Source: an uncultured Anaeromyxobacter sp. (GTDB taxonomy: Bacteria > Myxococcota > Myxococcia > Myxococcales > Anaeromyxobacteraceae). From it: a stretch of DNA of 63,995 nt. The stretch covers positions 1-63,995 of the forward strand of contig CAIQRS010000062.1 in assembly GCA_903874275.1 (NCBI GenBank), read 5' to 3'. Positions 23,827 to 33,526 of the stretch are shown here, in pieces; position 1 is the stretch's first letter; every line of letters starts with the position of its first letter. The notes beneath the pieces were generated by a model, which made no database searches, was not told the DNA's origin, and was given only the letters and a program-made list of their open reading frames with translations. The position numbers and the translations under genes were made by a program.

Positions 23827-25220
23827 GCCTTCACCAGGCGGCAAGGAGGTGCGGCGTCGGGGAAGAGGGGCGCCACCAGGTTGCGGGTGTCGACCACCAG
23901 CTTCACCTTCCCGAAGAGCGCCGGGTCGCGGAAGGCGTCGTGCGCGGTCGAGACCACGACGGCGTCGTACTCCGCGAAGCGCTCCGGGCTGCAGGGCACC
24001 GACGACAGGGTCAGGTCGTGCTTGCGTCCCTTGCGCGCCTCGGGGAAGTGCGGGTCGCAGAAGTCGACGGTGGCCCCGGCTGCCTGGAGGTGCTCGATGA
24101 TCTCGTAGGAGGGGGACTCGCGATCGTCGTCCACGTTGGCCTTGTAGGCCAGCCCAAGCACCAGGATGCGCGAGCCACGGACGGCCTTGCCGTCGTCGTT
24201 CAGGGCGGTGGAGATGCGGCCGCAGACGTGGCGCGGCATGCTGGTGTTGATCTCACCGGCCAGCTCGACGAAGCGGGCCCACTGGCCGTTCTCGGCAGCC
24301 TTCCAGGAGAGGTAGAAGGGGTCGAGCGGGATGCAGTGGCCGCCCAGCCCGGGGCCCGGGTAGAAGGGCATGAACCCGAAGGGCTTGGTCTTGGCGGCCT
24401 CGATGACCTCCCAGATGTCGATGTCCATCCCGTCGAGGATCACCTTCATCTCGTTGACGAGGGCGATGTTCACCGACCGGAAGATGTTCTCGAGCAGCTT
24501 GGCCGACTCGGCCACGCGGGCCGAGGAGACGCGGACGACCTTGTCGACCGCGGCCGTGTAGAGCGCCACGGCGGCATCGGTGGAGGCGACGTCCACGCCG
24601 CCGACGACCTTGGGGATGCCGCGGGTGGAGAACTTCCCGTTGCCCGGGTCCTCGCGTTCGGGCGAGAAGGCCAGGAGGAAGTCCCCGGGGCAGCTGAGCC
24701 CGCTCCGCTCCAGGAGGGGCCGGACCTCGCCGTCGGTGGTCCCGGGGTAGGTGGTGGACTCGAGCACGACCAGCTGGCCCTTGCGCAGCCGGGGGGCGAT
24801 CGCCTCGGCGGTGCGGTGGATGTAGGAGTTGTCCGGCTCGCGGTGGGGTCCGAGCGGCGTGGGGACGCAGATGATGATGGCGTCGCACTCGCGCAGCCCT
24901 TCGAAGTCGGTCGTGGCGGTGAATCGGCCGCCGTGGATGGCCGCCGCGACGCGGTCCGGCCCGATGTGCTTGATGTAGGACTCACCCCGGCCGAGGGCCT
25001 CGACCTTGCGCGAGTCGACGTCGAAGCCGACCACCGGGAATCCGCCCTCGGCGAAGACCAGGGCCAGCGGAAGCCCCACGTATCCCTGCCCGATGATGCC
25101 GATGCGCGCCGTGCGTGCCTGGATCATGGCGATCAGGTCTTCGGCGACGGTCGAGCCCGTGGCGGTTGTCCGGGGCTGCGCGATGGTGGCGAGGCTGCGT
25201 GCTGCGGCGGTGGCGTTCAT
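23823..25220 (-). CDS. UDP-N-acetylhexosamine 6-dehydrogenase (WbpA-like)
   Basis: Oxidises a UDP-HexNAc to the uronic acid with two NAD molecules. 465 residues: NAD site [14 protein letters not shown] (40-53), middle helix bundle, and the active loop [20 protein letters not shown] with catalytic Cys296, then the C-terminal [19 protein letters not shown]. The [11 protein letters not shown] lead-in is typical of WbpA (UDP-GlcNAc) rather than of UDP-glucose dehydrogenases. An unusual 35-residue N-terminal extension precedes the Rossmann fold. Its stop overlaps the start of the WbpP-like gene, forming a likely two-step route to UDP-GalNAcA. Confidence 0.9.
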
Positions 25221-25262
25221 CGTGGCTCCGGGTGAATGGTGGGTCAGGCGAGAAAGGGGAGG

Positions 25263-25565
25263 CTAGGCGACGACGTTGCGCATCGGCTCGTTGGCCGGGG
25301 CCAGGTCGGGCAGCGGGCGCCCGTCGAGCATCCAGGCGAGGCCGAGGTCCCGGAGCATCTGGGCGACGTCGGGGGTGGCGTTCACGACACGGACCTTCCT
25401 GCCGCTGCGGGACACCTTCCCGTGCGTGCGGACCAGGGAGGAGAGGACGGCGGCGTCGAGCGAGGGGACCCCGGCGAGGGAGACCACGTCGGCTCCGGCG
25501 AAGGAGACGGCACGGGGGGCGGCGCTGGGAAGCGGGAGGGCGGCGGCGTAGGCGGGAGGGCTCAT
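25263..25565 (-). CDS. Small STAS-like (anti-anti-sigma fold) protein
   Basis: 100 residues. The pattern FAGADVVSLAGVPSLDAAVLSSLVRTHGKVSRSGRKVRVVNATPDVAQMLRDLGLAWML fits a STAS domain: a beta strand, the switch loop, a helix, a strand and the final helix. The usual switch motif DSSG, where the phosphorylated Ser sits, reads DAAV here, so phospho-switching looks lost. It lies 1 bp after the wecB stop and 42 bp before the dehydrogenase gene, inside the sugar-nucleotide block. Partner and role are unknown; a structural or regulatory role in EPS assembly is possible. Confidence 0.65.
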   Translation of the reverse strand: MSPPAYAAALPLPSAAPRAVSFAGADVVSLAGVPSLDAAVLSSLVRTHGKVSRSGRKVRVVNATPDVAQMLRDLGLAWMLDGRPLPDLAPANEPMRNVVA

Positions 25566-25566
25566 G

Positions 25567-26724
25567 TCAGGCGACCTTCAGGACGGGGTTGGGAATCACG
25601 ACCGGAACAGTCGGGTTCATTGCAGGACGCGTGCCGAGCAGCTTCACCAGCGAATCCGCGATGCGAATCGAGGCCCGGCCGTCTCCGTAGGGGTTCACCG
25701 TGCGGGTCCGGCGCACCGATGTGGTCAGCAGTGTTCCGAGGCGGCGCGCGATCCGTTCCGGATCGGTACCAACCAGCTCGGCCAGGCCGGCGTCCACTCC
25801 CTCGGGGCGCTCGGTGCTCTCGCGGACCACCAGGATCGGGGCACCGAAGGTCGGAGCCTCCTCCTGCACGCCACCCGAGTCGGTGACGATCACGTCGGCG
25901 CGCTTCATGAGCGAGACGAAGGGGAGGTAGGCCTGGGGCTCGACCAGCTCGACGCCGGGAACTCCGGCGAGCATCTCCGCCGCCGCCTGCCGGACGTGCG
26001 GGTTCGGGTGGACGGGCCAGATGACCCGCGCCCGGGGAACCCCGGCAATGGCCTCGCGGATGGCGCCGAGGACCCCGCGAAGCGGCGCCCCCAGGCTCTC
26101 GCGGCGGTGCAGCGTCACGAGGACCAGCCGGTCCACCGCGTCCACCGCGAACGGGAGCTCGGGGGCGCGGCCGGAGGCGTCGAGGAGCGCGTCGATCCCG
26201 GTGTTCCCGGTGACCACGATGCGGTCCGCCGGGACGCCCTCGGCGAGCAGGTTGGCGAGCGCCCCGCGCGTGGGGGCGAAGTGGATGGTGGCGAGCGCCC
26301 CGGCGAGCCGGCGATTGGCCTCCTCGGGGAACGGGCTGTCGATGCTCTCGGTGCGCAGCCCGGCCTCGACGTGTGCGAAGGGGATCCGCCGGTAGAAGGC
26401 CGACATGGCGGAGGCGAGGACGGTGGTGGTGTCCCCCTGCCCGATGACGACGTCGAAGCTCCGGGTGGCGAGGACCGCGTCGATGCCCTCGAGCAGCCGG
26501 GCGGTCAGGCTGGCCAGCCCCTGGTCGGGGCGCATCAGGTCGAGGTCCGCGTCGGCCACGAGCCCGAAGTCGGCGGCGGCCTGATCGAGCAGCCCCCGGT
26601 GCTGGCCGGTGAAGAGGACGTGGACGTCGAAGCGGCCGGTGGCGCGGAGGGCGCGGACGACCGGGGCCATCTTGATGGCCTCGGGGCGGGTGCCGATGAC
26701 GGCGAGGGCGTTGATCTTCTTCAT
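25567..26724 (-). CDS. wecB: UDP-N-acetylglucosamine 2-epimerase (non-hydrolysing)
   Basis: Interconverts UDP-GlcNAc and UDP-ManNAc. 385 residues from the ATG at 26724, which opens MKKINALAVIGTRPEAIKMAPV, the standard start of the family. QGDTTTVLASAMSAFY, HVEAGLRTESIDSPFPEEANRR and TDSGGVQEEAPTFGAP are family signatures covering the active site and the UDP site. The longer frame upstream lacks homology. It follows the flippase gene after 61 bp. With the WbpA-like enzyme it could also feed UDP-ManNAcA synthesis. Confidence 0.92.
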   Translation of the reverse strand: MKKINALAVIGTRPEAIKMAPVVRALRATGRFDVHVLFTGQHRGLLDQAAADFGLVADADLDLMRPDQGLASLTARLLEGIDAVLATRSFDVVIGQGDTTTVLASAMSAFYRRIPFAHVEAGLRTESIDSPFPEEANRRLAGALATIHFAPTRGALANLLAEGVPADRIVVTGNTGIDALLDASGRAPELPFAVDAVDRLVLVTLHRRESLGAPLRGVLGAIREAIAGVPRARVIWPVHPNPHVRQAAAEMLAGVPGVELVEPQAYLPFVSLMKRADVIVTDSGGVQEEAPTFGAPILVVRESTERPEGVDAGLAELVGTDPERIARRLGTLLTTSVRRTRTVNPYGDGRASIRIADSLVKLLGTRPAMNPTVPVVIPNPVLKVA

Positions 26725-26785
26725 GTCGTCCCTGGATTGCACGGGGGGTGCCAGCCCCGGGGACGACACGCGCCTGGGAAGTGCT

Positions 26786-28066
26786 TCAGCGCGGGACAGC
26801 GGGCGTCGCGCCAGGGACGCCCTGCACCGCTTCGGAACGGTTGACGCGGAACAGGTGGAACAGCCTCGGCCCGGCCAGGTAGACCGACAGCACACAGGCC
26901 TCGGCGACGAAGGTGGCGATGGCCGCTCCGTGCGCGCCCATGGTGGGGATGAGGAGCAGGTTCACGCCGACGTTGGCCACGGCCGCGAGCCCCTGGCCGA
27001 AGGGCATCACCTTCTCGCCACCGCCGGCGACGAGCCTGCGGGAGAGGAAGGCGGTCTGGACCTGGAGGACGCTGGCGCCGAGCAGCCAGGCGAAGGCCGG
27101 GGCCGCGTCGCTCCAGCCCTTTCCGTACAGGAGCGTGATGAAGGCGCCTGCGAACGGGAGGATGAGCAGCGGACCGGCCGAGAGCCCCAGGGAGGCGAGG
27201 ATCCCGATCTTTCGGGCCCTCTTCCGCGCCGCCGGATCCGCCGAGACCAGGCCGGGGAAGAGCGCCAGGGCGAACGCGCCCGCACCGGCGGCGACTCCGT
27301 TGATGACGCGGTAGGCGCCGCCGTAGAGGCCGAGCTGCACCGGAGTGGAGAGCCCCTCGAGGAGGATCATGTCCACCCGGGCCGAGATCGATCCGAACAC
27401 CGACGAGACGCCGATCCAGCGCCCGCGGCGCCTGAAGTGCTCGCGCACCTCCTCATCCCTGCGGGGGCGCAAGGGGAAGAGGTTGCGTTGGACCACCAGC
27501 GCCCGTCCCGCGGTCAGGGTGATCGCGCCTGCGAGCTGGCCGGCCATGGCGATGATCAGGCTGCCGCGCCAGGCGCCCAGGGCCACGCCGGCGAGCATCA
27601 CCGCCCGGGAGACGACGATGACCGGGAGGTCGCGGGCCGAGGCGTCCCGACCCAGGATGGAGTAGTTGAAGGTGGTCGCCAGGCCGTTCACGATGAGCGC
27701 GAGCAAGGCCAGGGCCAGCGAACCCGCTCCCTGGGCGTCGAGCCGGAGCCCCAACCCGATGGCGAGCCCCACCACCACGGTGATGGCTGTCCCCTTGGAG
27801 AGCGCCGCCAGCGAACCCTCCAGCACCGCACCGGGGTCGTGCTTGCGCTCGGCGTAGAGCGTGATGGCCACCTCCCCGGCCCCGAACAGGAGCACGATGG
27901 CCAAGATCCCGGCCACGGCCAGCGCGAAGGTGTAATGGCCCATTGCCACCGGCCCGAGCGCCCGGGCGACCAGGACGCCGGCGGCGACCTGGCTGCCCAT
28001 GTCGATGACCTGCACCACCATGGTGGCTGCGGCGGGAGGGAGGCGGAGCTTCTTCACGGCAGGCAC
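26786..28066 (-). CDS. Wzx-type polysaccharide flippase
   Basis: MATE/MVF-like integral membrane protein of 426 residues with about 12-14 hydrophobic segments (for example VAGVLVARALGPVAMGHYTFALAVAGILAIVLLFGAGEVAI near the N-terminus). The N-terminal LGPVAMGHYTFAL is typical of polysaccharide biosynthesis flippases. It would flip lipid-linked repeat units across the inner membrane. The start overlaps the preceding glycosyltransferase gene by 13 bp; a second ATG 15 codons in is a less likely start. Confidence 0.88.
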   Translation of the reverse strand: MPAVKKLRLPPAAATMVVQVIDMGSQVAAGVLVARALGPVAMGHYTFALAVAGILAIVLLFGAGEVAITLYAERKHDPGAVLEGSLAALSKGTAITVVVGLAIGLGLRLDAQGAGSLALALLALIVNGLATTFNYSILGRDASARDLPVIVVSRAVMLAGVALGAWRGSLIIAMAGQLAGAITLTAGRALVVQRNLFPLRPRRDEEVREHFRRRGRWIGVSSVFGSISARVDMILLEGLSTPVQLGLYGGAYRVINGVAAGAGAFALALFPGLVSADPAARKRARKIGILASLGLSAGPLLILPFAGAFITLLYGKGWSDAAPAFAWLLGASVLQVQTAFLSRRLVAGGGEKVMPFGQGLAAVANVGVNLLLIPTMGAHGAAIATFVAEACVLSVYLAGPRLFHLFRVNRSEAVQGVPGATPAVPR

Positions 28067-29178
28067 TCCTCGAACATGCGCCGGTAGGCGGCGGCCTTGG
28101 CCGCGAAGGTGAACTCGGAAACCACCCGGCGGCGCGCCTCGGCGCCCATCTTCCTCGCGGTCACGGGGTCGGCGAGGAGGTCGAGGATGCGCCGGGCCAA
28201 CTCCTCCGGCCGGCGCGGCGGGACGAGGTGCCCTCCCCGGCCGTCCTCGAGGACCTCTCCGGTCCCTCCCACCGCGGTGGCGACGATGGGCACCGCGCAG
28301 GCTCCGGCCTCGAGCACGACGTTGGGCATTCCCTCGGTGTGGGAGGACTGCACGAACAGGTCGGCGCTGGCCATGAGCCTGTCGAGGTCGTCCCGGAAGC
28401 CCGCCAGGACGAAGGTGTCCTCGAGACCCGCCGCCCGGATGGCCGCAGCGATCTCCTCGCGGAGGGGGCCGTCGCCGACGAGGAGGAATCCCGCCCGGGG
28501 GGCGCGGTCGGCCACGAGCCGTGCGGCCCGGACCAGGTCGCCGAAGCCCTTCTCGGGGCTCAGGCGCCCGGCCGCAACCACCAGGTGCTCCGGCCGGACC
28601 GGGAAGAGCGCCTCCATCTCACGCCGGGTGGCCTGGTCCGGCGCCGGGAAACGGGCCGGGTCGATGGCGTTCCGCACAACCACCACGCGCTCGGGGCGCA
28701 CGCCGGCATCCTTCACCCGCTCGCCCTGCCGCTGCGAGACGGCCACCACGCGCCGGGCGCGGCGCATCACGAGCTTGTCGACGGCCTCGTTCAGCCGGAC
28801 CCGGAAGCTCGCCCCGGTCCAGCCGTGGGCGACCGCGATGAGCGGCACCTTGGTCCGCCGGGTGGCCAGGAGCCCCACCAGGTCGGGCTTGTAGCCGTGG
28901 GTGATGACCACGTCGGGCGCGAGCCTGCGGATCCAGCCCTCCACCTCGCGAATGGAACGGCGGAGCGGCCGCCCGGTCGAGGCGAGCAGGTGGGACTCGA
29001 TGCCCTCCCGGCGGAGCCGCGCATCGAAGTCGCCCCCCTCGGGGAAGCCGAGGAACACGGTCCTCTCGGCTCCGCGCTGCGCGCGGGCCAGGCCGATCAT
29101 CTGCCGCTCTGGCCCTCCCAGGAATGGCGAGGCGACGAGGTGCAGGACGGTGCGCGGCGTCGAGGTGGGGAGGTCCAT
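28054..29178 (-). CDS. Glycosyltransferase family 4
   Basis: 374-residue GT-B enzyme. The N-terminal acceptor loop is FLGGPERQMIGLA. VAAGRLSPEKGFGDLVRAARLV starts the donor domain, and SSHTEGMPNVVLEAGACAVPIVATAVGGTGEVLEDG holds the catalytic E-X7-E motif. It probably adds one sugar to the lipid-linked EPS repeat. The gene lies 3 bp after the acyltransferase gene and overlaps the flippase gene by 13 bp. Confidence 0.9.
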   Translation of the reverse strand: MDLPTSTPRTVLHLVASPFLGGPERQMIGLARAQRGAERTVFLGFPEGGDFDARLRREGIESHLLASTGRPLRRSIREVEGWIRRLAPDVVITHGYKPDLVGLLATRRTKVPLIAVAHGWTGASFRVRLNEAVDKLVMRRARRVVAVSQRQGERVKDAGVRPERVVVVRNAIDPARFPAPDQATRREMEALFPVRPEHLVVAAGRLSPEKGFGDLVRAARLVADRAPRAGFLLVGDGPLREEIAAAIRAAGLEDTFVLAGFRDDLDRLMASADLFVQSSHTEGMPNVVLEAGACAVPIVATAVGGTGEVLEDGRGGHLVPPRRPEELARRILDLLADPVTARKMGAEARRRVVSEFTFAAKAAAYRRMFEECLP

Positions 29179-29181
29179 GGC

Positions 29182-29910
29182 TCAGGCCACCGCGCCGACG
29201 GCGGAGACGGGGATGGGGCGGAGGTCGCGGACCGGCTTGGCCGGGGCCCCGGCGACCAGCGTGTACGGCGGCACGTCCCGGGTGACGATGGAGCCGGCCC
29301 CGACGACCGCTCCCTCGCCGATGGTGACGCCCGGCATGATCTTGCTGCCGTGGCCGATCCACACGTCGTCGCCGATGGTGACCGGGCGGATCTGGTCCGG
29401 CTCCACGCCCTGGACACGCCGCTTCATGGCGTCCATGGGGTGGCCGGGGTTGTCGGCGATGAAGACGTCGTTGGCGATGAGGACGTGGTTGCCGATGGTC
29501 ACGCGGCTCCCCACGCTGATGGAGACCTTGTGCCCCAGGTAGGTCTTGTTCCCGATCTCCAGCACGGGGCTCCGTCCCACGCTGGTGGCCACGAAGCTGG
29601 AGATGGCGTTCATGGTGCAGTCGTCGCCGATGCGGATGCGGATGTCCCCGTAGACGTAGGGTGCGCCGAGGTCGACGCGAAGGTTCCGCCCCACCTTCTC
29701 GCAGCGGGCCCGGAACATGGGCTGGTAGTAGAAGCTCCTGGTGAACCAGCGGACGCCGTTGCGGATGGCGTGGTGCGCGTACCACACCGGCAGGAAGATC
29801 ACCCGGGGCGCCGGCACCTCGAAGGTGCGCACGCGCTTGGCGAGCCGGTAGAGCCTGTCGAAGAACGGCGTCTCGCGCCGCTTCACCTTCCGGATCAGTC
29901 CCTGGATCAT
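29182..29910 (-). CDS. Left-handed beta-helix acyltransferase (maltose/serine acetyltransferase type)
   Basis: 242 residues. The C-terminal half is hexapeptide repeats ([38 protein letters not shown], then [52 protein letters not shown]), the trimeric acyl-CoA-dependent fold. NPGHPMD supplies the likely catalytic His. It probably O-acetylates a sugar of the EPS. The start at 29910 gives an ATGA overlap with the Wzy-like gene; the much longer open frame upstream is a shadow of that gene. Confidence 0.85.
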   Translation of the reverse strand: MIQGLIRKVKRRETPFFDRLYRLAKRVRTFEVPAPRVIFLPVWYAHHAIRNGVRWFTRSFYYQPMFRARCEKVGRNLRVDLGAPYVYGDIRIRIGDDCTMNAISSFVATSVGRSPVLEIGNKTYLGHKVSISVGSRVTIGNHVLIANDVFIADNPGHPMDAMKRRVQGVEPDQIRPVTIGDDVWIGHGSKIMPGVTIGEGAVVGAGSIVTRDVPPYTLVAGAPAKPVRDLRPIPVSAVGAVA

Positions 29911-31247
29911 GTCTTTGCTCCTTGCATTTCGGGTGCCGCGGGCAGGCTGCGCTCCGTCGCGGCGACGAGCGCGAGCAGGATGAAGGTGAACCAGCTCCAG
30001 CACTGGGACAGGAAGAAGGCGGAGATGAAGAAGGCGGTCATGGTGGGGAGCAACGAGGATGCCGCCGCCCGTTCCATCGGGTCGTCGAGCTCGTTGCGCC
30101 GCCTCCGCACCCGCACCGCCGACCGGAAGGACAGGACGACCATCGTCATGAAGGGAACGAAGCCGACGATGCCCGTCTCGGCCACGGCCTTGACGAACGA
30201 GTTGTGGGCCTCGAGCTTCCCCCAGATGACGGCGTTCGTGACGTAGGTCGGGTAGTTGTCGGCGAACCGGTCGTACCCGACGCCCAGGATGGGGCGCGCC
30301 TTCACCATGCGCATCCCCGCCATCCAGGCGTCGAGCCGTCCCTGTGCCGACTCGTCGATCCCGTCCCCTTCCCCGCCGCCGCTGGAGCGGTCCGACATGC
30401 CGGAGACCGCCATGAGGCCGGCCATCCCGACGGCCAGGATCCCGATCTGCAGGGCGCGACTCTTCACCTTGTCCTGCAGCAGGATGAAGGCGGCGGCCCC
30501 CAGCCCCATGAACCCTCCTCGGGACTGGGTGGAGACGATGCCGGCGATCACCACGGCGAGGAGAAGCCCGTAGATCCACCGGCGGGATCCGTGGGTCATC
30601 ATGACCACGCTGGCGAGGAACGGCATGCCCATGAGCAGCACGAGGGCGAGGTCGTTGGGGTCGCCGAGGAGGCCCACGAACCCGGCCCGGCTGCCCTCGA
30701 TCTGGGCCTGCCCGGTGAGCTTGGCGTTCAGGGCGTAGGCGCCCAGGGCCGCGCCGACCGCGCCCAACGTGGTGAGCGTCGCGGCGGCCCGCGCCGGAGT
30801 GTTCACCAGGTTCCGGATCAGGACGTACAGGATGATGACCTTGACGAAGACGTCCTGGAACAGCGCGATGCTGGTGGCCGGGTCGGTCCCGACGAACGAG
30901 GACGCCAGCAGCGCCACGGTGAGCCAGGCGAAGTAGCGGTCGAGCTTGCTCCCCGGCCAGGTGGTGTCCTGGCGCACCATCTTCTCGACGGCCCAGAGGC
31001 CGAGCGCCGACAACGCGAAGATCTTGGCCGGCTGGAGCACCGCAAGCTCCGGCACGATGTCGGCCGGGCGCAAGAGCAGCGTGGCCATGAACCCGAGAAG
31101 GGCCCGGAAGGGGCTCGCGAAGACCCAGACCGCGAGCGCCGCCCCCGCCACGGCGCCAGCCGGGGCGAACGGGTGGAACGCGGCCAGCGAGCCGACGCCG
31201 GCCGCGCCGACGGCGGTCGCCGCGGCGATGGCCGGGGCGCGCCTCAC
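29907..31247 (-). CDS. O-antigen polymerase/ligase-like membrane protein (Wzy family)
   Basis: 446 residues, about 12 membrane segments, starting at a GTG that overlaps the Wzc-like stop. The large periplasmic loop contains [48 protein letters not shown] and [17 protein letters not shown], the hallmark of Wzy_C (PF04932) proteins. It would polymerise repeat units in the periplasm. An O-antigen ligase cannot be excluded, but position between the Wzc-like and Wzx-like genes favours a polymerase. Confidence 0.88.
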   Translation of the reverse strand: MRRAPAIAAATAVGAAGVGSLAAFHPFAPAGAVAGAALAVWVFASPFRALLGFMATLLLRPADIVPELAVLQPAKIFALSALGLWAVEKMVRQDTTWPGSKLDRYFAWLTVALLASSFVGTDPATSIALFQDVFVKVIILYVLIRNLVNTPARAAATLTTLGAVGAALGAYALNAKLTGQAQIEGSRAGFVGLLGDPNDLALVLLMGMPFLASVVMMTHGSRRWIYGLLLAVVIAGIVSTQSRGGFMGLGAAAFILLQDKVKSRALQIGILAVGMAGLMAVSGMSDRSSGGGEGDGIDESAQGRLDAWMAGMRMVKARPILGVGYDRFADNYPTYVTNAVIWGKLEAHNSFVKAVAETGIVGFVPFMTMVVLSFRSAVRVRRRRNELDDPMERAAASSLLPTMTAFFISAFFLSQCWSWFTFILLALVAATERSLPAAPEMQGAKT

Positions 31248-32689
31248 GGGCGGCTCCGGGATCCGAGTGTCCCGACCAGGTCGACGCCGGCGATGGTGGC
31301 CACCCGGTCGCGACGGACCACGCCGGAGAGGATCTCGGCGGCGGCGGCCAGCACGATGCCCAGCACGATGCCGCCCAGGAGGCCGCCGATGGCGACGATG
31401 GGCGTGGCCGGCTTGGTGGCGTGGAGGGGGCGGCTGGGGGGCTCCACGATCCAGACCTGCCCCTTCTCGTCGAAGAGGGCCAGTTCGCGCGTCACCAGCG
31501 CGTCCTCGTACTTCACGAGGAGCTCGCGGTAGACCTTCGACTTGGCGTCGACGTCGCGCTGCATGCCGGCCACGTTCATCTCGTTTCGCGCGAAGTCGCG
31601 AACCTGGCCGTCGGACTGGACGAGGCGCCGCTTGACGGCCTGCACCCTGCCGCGCGCCCCCTCGATGTCGCCGAGCACCGCCCTGTAGGCGAGGATGTCG
31701 TTGGACAGCAGGTCTCCCCGGCCGTCGGCGCCGCCGTTCGTGCGCTGGTCCCCTCCGCGGGAGCTGGCCAGCGCCTCGAGGTGCAACAGGTCGACGTCCT
31801 TCCCGGTGGGGACGGCTGCTTCGTGCTCGTCCTCCAGGCGCCGGATGAGGGCCCGCTGGTTCTCGAGCACGGGGTGCTCATCGGTGTAGACGCCGCGCAG
31901 GTCCCTCAGGCGGGCCTTGGCCTCGAGGATCTTGACCTCCACCAGCCTCGAGGTCGGGGTCTGGGAACGCAGGCGCGCCTCCAGCAGGTCCTTCTTCCGG
32001 ATGGCGGCCTCGAGGCCAGTCTCGGCCTCGGCCAGGGCCCGGCGGAGCTGCAGGGTCATGTCCAGGTTCTGGTGGAACACCTCGGGCAGCTCGGTGGCGT
32101 TCTCCCCCTTGTACTTGGCGAGGAGACGCTCGTCGCCCTGGAGCTCGCGTCGCAGCCGGTCGATCTGGACCCGGAGGAACTCGGCCGACTCGCTGATCGA
32201 CTCCTTCTGGGGACGGAGCATCTCGGCGATGAAGGTCGAGACGAGGGCCTGGAGGGTCTCGTAGGTGTCGTCGGGGCTTCCGCGCGTCACGGTGAGCTGC
32301 GCCATCGTGTTGGCCACCCCGAACACCTCGACCTCCCGGCGGAACTGGTTGATCTTGGCGTCAACGGCCTCCGGGCCGTCGGCCGCGGTGACCATCCCGC
32401 GCTGCCGCAGCACCTTCTCCAGGATGGCGTTGCCCCGGATGAGCTCGGAGAGCACCTTGATGCGGTTCTTGACGTTCCAGTCCACCATCTTGTCGTTCAG
32501 GATGGGGTTGAGCGCCTTGCTCTCCTGGATGAGCACGCGCGCGGACGCCTTGTAGCGGTTGGGCATGGCCCGGTGAACGGCCAGGGCCGCGATGGGCGTG
32601 ACCACCACGGCGACGACCACGAGCAGCCAGCGGCGCCGGACCGCGGTGGCGATGAGGGTCCAGGTCCCGGCCTTGGTGGTGGGCTTCAC
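31244..32689 (-). CDS. Wzz/Wzc-type polysaccharide co-polymerase (chain-length regulator)
   Basis: 481 residues from a GTG at 32689 that overlaps the stop of the ATPase gene. Transmembrane helix 1 is about 20-40, then the Wzz domain ([17 protein letters not shown]), a long periplasmic coiled coil to about 400, the pre-TM2 motif [16 protein letters not shown] and helix 2 (435-460). The cytoplasmic kinase domain found in Wzc is absent; it is encoded separately by the preceding gene, as in Gram-positive CpsC/CpsD pairs. It sets chain length and connects polymerisation to export. Confidence 0.88.
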   Translation of the reverse strand: MKPTTKAGTWTLIATAVRRRWLLVVVAVVVTPIAALAVHRAMPNRYKASARVLIQESKALNPILNDKMVDWNVKNRIKVLSELIRGNAILEKVLRQRGMVTAADGPEAVDAKINQFRREVEVFGVANTMAQLTVTRGSPDDTYETLQALVSTFIAEMLRPQKESISESAEFLRVQIDRLRRELQGDERLLAKYKGENATELPEVFHQNLDMTLQLRRALAEAETGLEAAIRKKDLLEARLRSQTPTSRLVEVKILEAKARLRDLRGVYTDEHPVLENQRALIRRLEDEHEAAVPTGKDVDLLHLEALASSRGGDQRTNGGADGRGDLLSNDILAYRAVLGDIEGARGRVQAVKRRLVQSDGQVRDFARNEMNVAGMQRDVDAKSKVYRELLVKYEDALVTRELALFDEKGQVWIVEPPSRPLHATKPATPIVAIGGLLGGIVLGIVLAAAAEILSGVVRRDRVATIAGVDLVGTLGSRSRP

Positions 32690-33330
32690 GCAACGCTCCC
32701 GTGACCGGTCCGGCGGAAGAGGGCGACGCCCGGCTTTCCGCGCCCGCTCGCCTCCGCCCGCGTGGCTTCGGGGGCGGCCTTGCCGCCCGGGAACATCTGG
32801 CGGACCGACGAGGCCCTGCGCTTGAGCGCTCCGAGGAGGGACGGGAGGCCGCGGTCGTCGCGGTCGTTCCAGACCACCCCGACGGGAGGAATCTCCAGCG
32901 CGTCGAGGCGGGCGCGCAGCTGCGCCACCTCGTCCTCGGTGGTGCGCCCGGCGAGCAGGACGATGAGGGCCCCGTCGAGGGCCTTCATCCACTCGTCGTT
33001 GAGCTGGATGCCGCCGTCGCCGTCGAGCAACGCCGCCCCGTCGATGACCACCCGCCGCGGCGCCTGGAAGTCCCCGGGGGAGGCCCGGGCTGCGCCGTTC
33101 ACGTCGAGGAAGGACCAGGCCTCGGGCTCGGCGGTCGCGAGCACCGACTCGAGCGTGCTGAAGAGGTGGCTCTTGCCGTCTCCATTGCGGGCCGAGACGA
33201 CCAGGATGTAACGGCAGGACGTCGCTCCGAGGGCGGCGGCGACCCCCTCGGCGAGGAGGCGGTGGGCCAGGACCTCCTTCTTCGGAGCTCCGGCGTCGGC
33301 ATTCTGGTCGTGTCGGGCAATGGAGCGCAT
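32686..33330 (-). CDS. BY-kinase-like ATPase (CpsD-type), degenerate
   Basis: 214 residues. A P-loop-like ARNGDGKS (47-54), a Walker A'-position strand WSFLDVNGAA and a Walker B strand RRVVIDGAAL are recognisable in CpsD/Wzc order. The usual DxDxR motif is altered and there is no C-terminal tyrosine cluster, so tyrosine autokinase activity is doubtful. It may act only as a cytoplasmic partner of the co-polymerase. The start at 33330 has no Shine-Dalgarno sequence and sits 6 nt after a predicted sigma-54 start. First gene of the ten-gene EPS operon. Confidence 0.75.
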   Translation of the reverse strand: MRSIARHDQNADAGAPKKEVLAHRLLAEGVAAALGATSCRYILVVSARNGDGKSHLFSTLESVLATAEPEAWSFLDVNGAARASPGDFQAPRRVVIDGAALLDGDGGIQLNDEWMKALDGALIVLLAGRTTEDEVAQLRARLDALEIPPVGVVWNDRDDRGLPSLLGALKRRASSVRQMFPGGKAAPEATRAEASGRGKPGVALFRRTGHGSVA

Positions 33331-33346
33331 GTCTGCAGGGACCAAC

Positions 33347-33362
33347 TGCAACTCACGATCCA
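33347..33362 (-). promoter_or_regulatory. Candidate sigma-54 promoter for the minus-strand EPS operon
   Basis: Minus strand TGGATCGTGAGTTGCA: GG-N10-GC with only two mismatches to TGGCACG-N4-TTGCA, the best match in the window. Predicted start near 33336, 6 nt before the ATG of the BY-kinase-like gene. Confidence 0.65.
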
Positions 33363-33367
33363 GCCGC

Positions 33368-33388
33368 GGTGTTCGTCGATGGAACACC
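33368..33388. promoter_or_regulatory. Perfect dyad, likely enhancer site shared by both EPS operons
   Basis: GGTGTTC-N7-GAACACC, 7-bp perfect arms with a 7-bp spacer. The same core and spacing occur at 21146-21168 next to the NtrC-type gene. It is about 110 bp from the plus-strand sigma-54 promoter and close to the minus-strand one. Further GGAAC half-sites occur at 33442 (within GGTTCGGAACAC) and 33463. Confidence 0.55.
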
Positions 33389-33498
33389 CGCCCGTCCCTG
33401 CCGGGGCGGCTCCCGATCGAACGGCGTCGGCTCATCCCGGTTCGGAACACACGCCCGGGAATGGAACGCCTTTCGACCCTGCCGGGCGCCGAAGTCGT

Positions 33499-33514
33499 CG
33501 GCACGCCACTTGCC
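33499..33514 (+). promoter_or_regulatory. Candidate sigma-54 promoter for the plus-strand EPS operon
   Basis: CGGCACGCCACTTGCC: GG-N10-GC, mismatching the consensus only at the first and last base. Predicted start near 33525, 2 nt before the ATG at 33527. A good Shine-Dalgarno sequence (AAGGGAGAG, 33515-33523) lies upstream of that start and would be lost, so either another start is used or the promoter match is fortuitous. Confidence 0.5.
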
Positions 33515-33526
33515 AAGGGAGAGTGC

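Noticed and set aside
29911-30579. N-terminal extension of the acyltransferase frame
   Set aside because: The extension is antisense-style, Arg/Gly-rich sequence lying wholly inside the Wzy-like gene; the ATG at 29910 gives an ATGA overlap and starts the homology.
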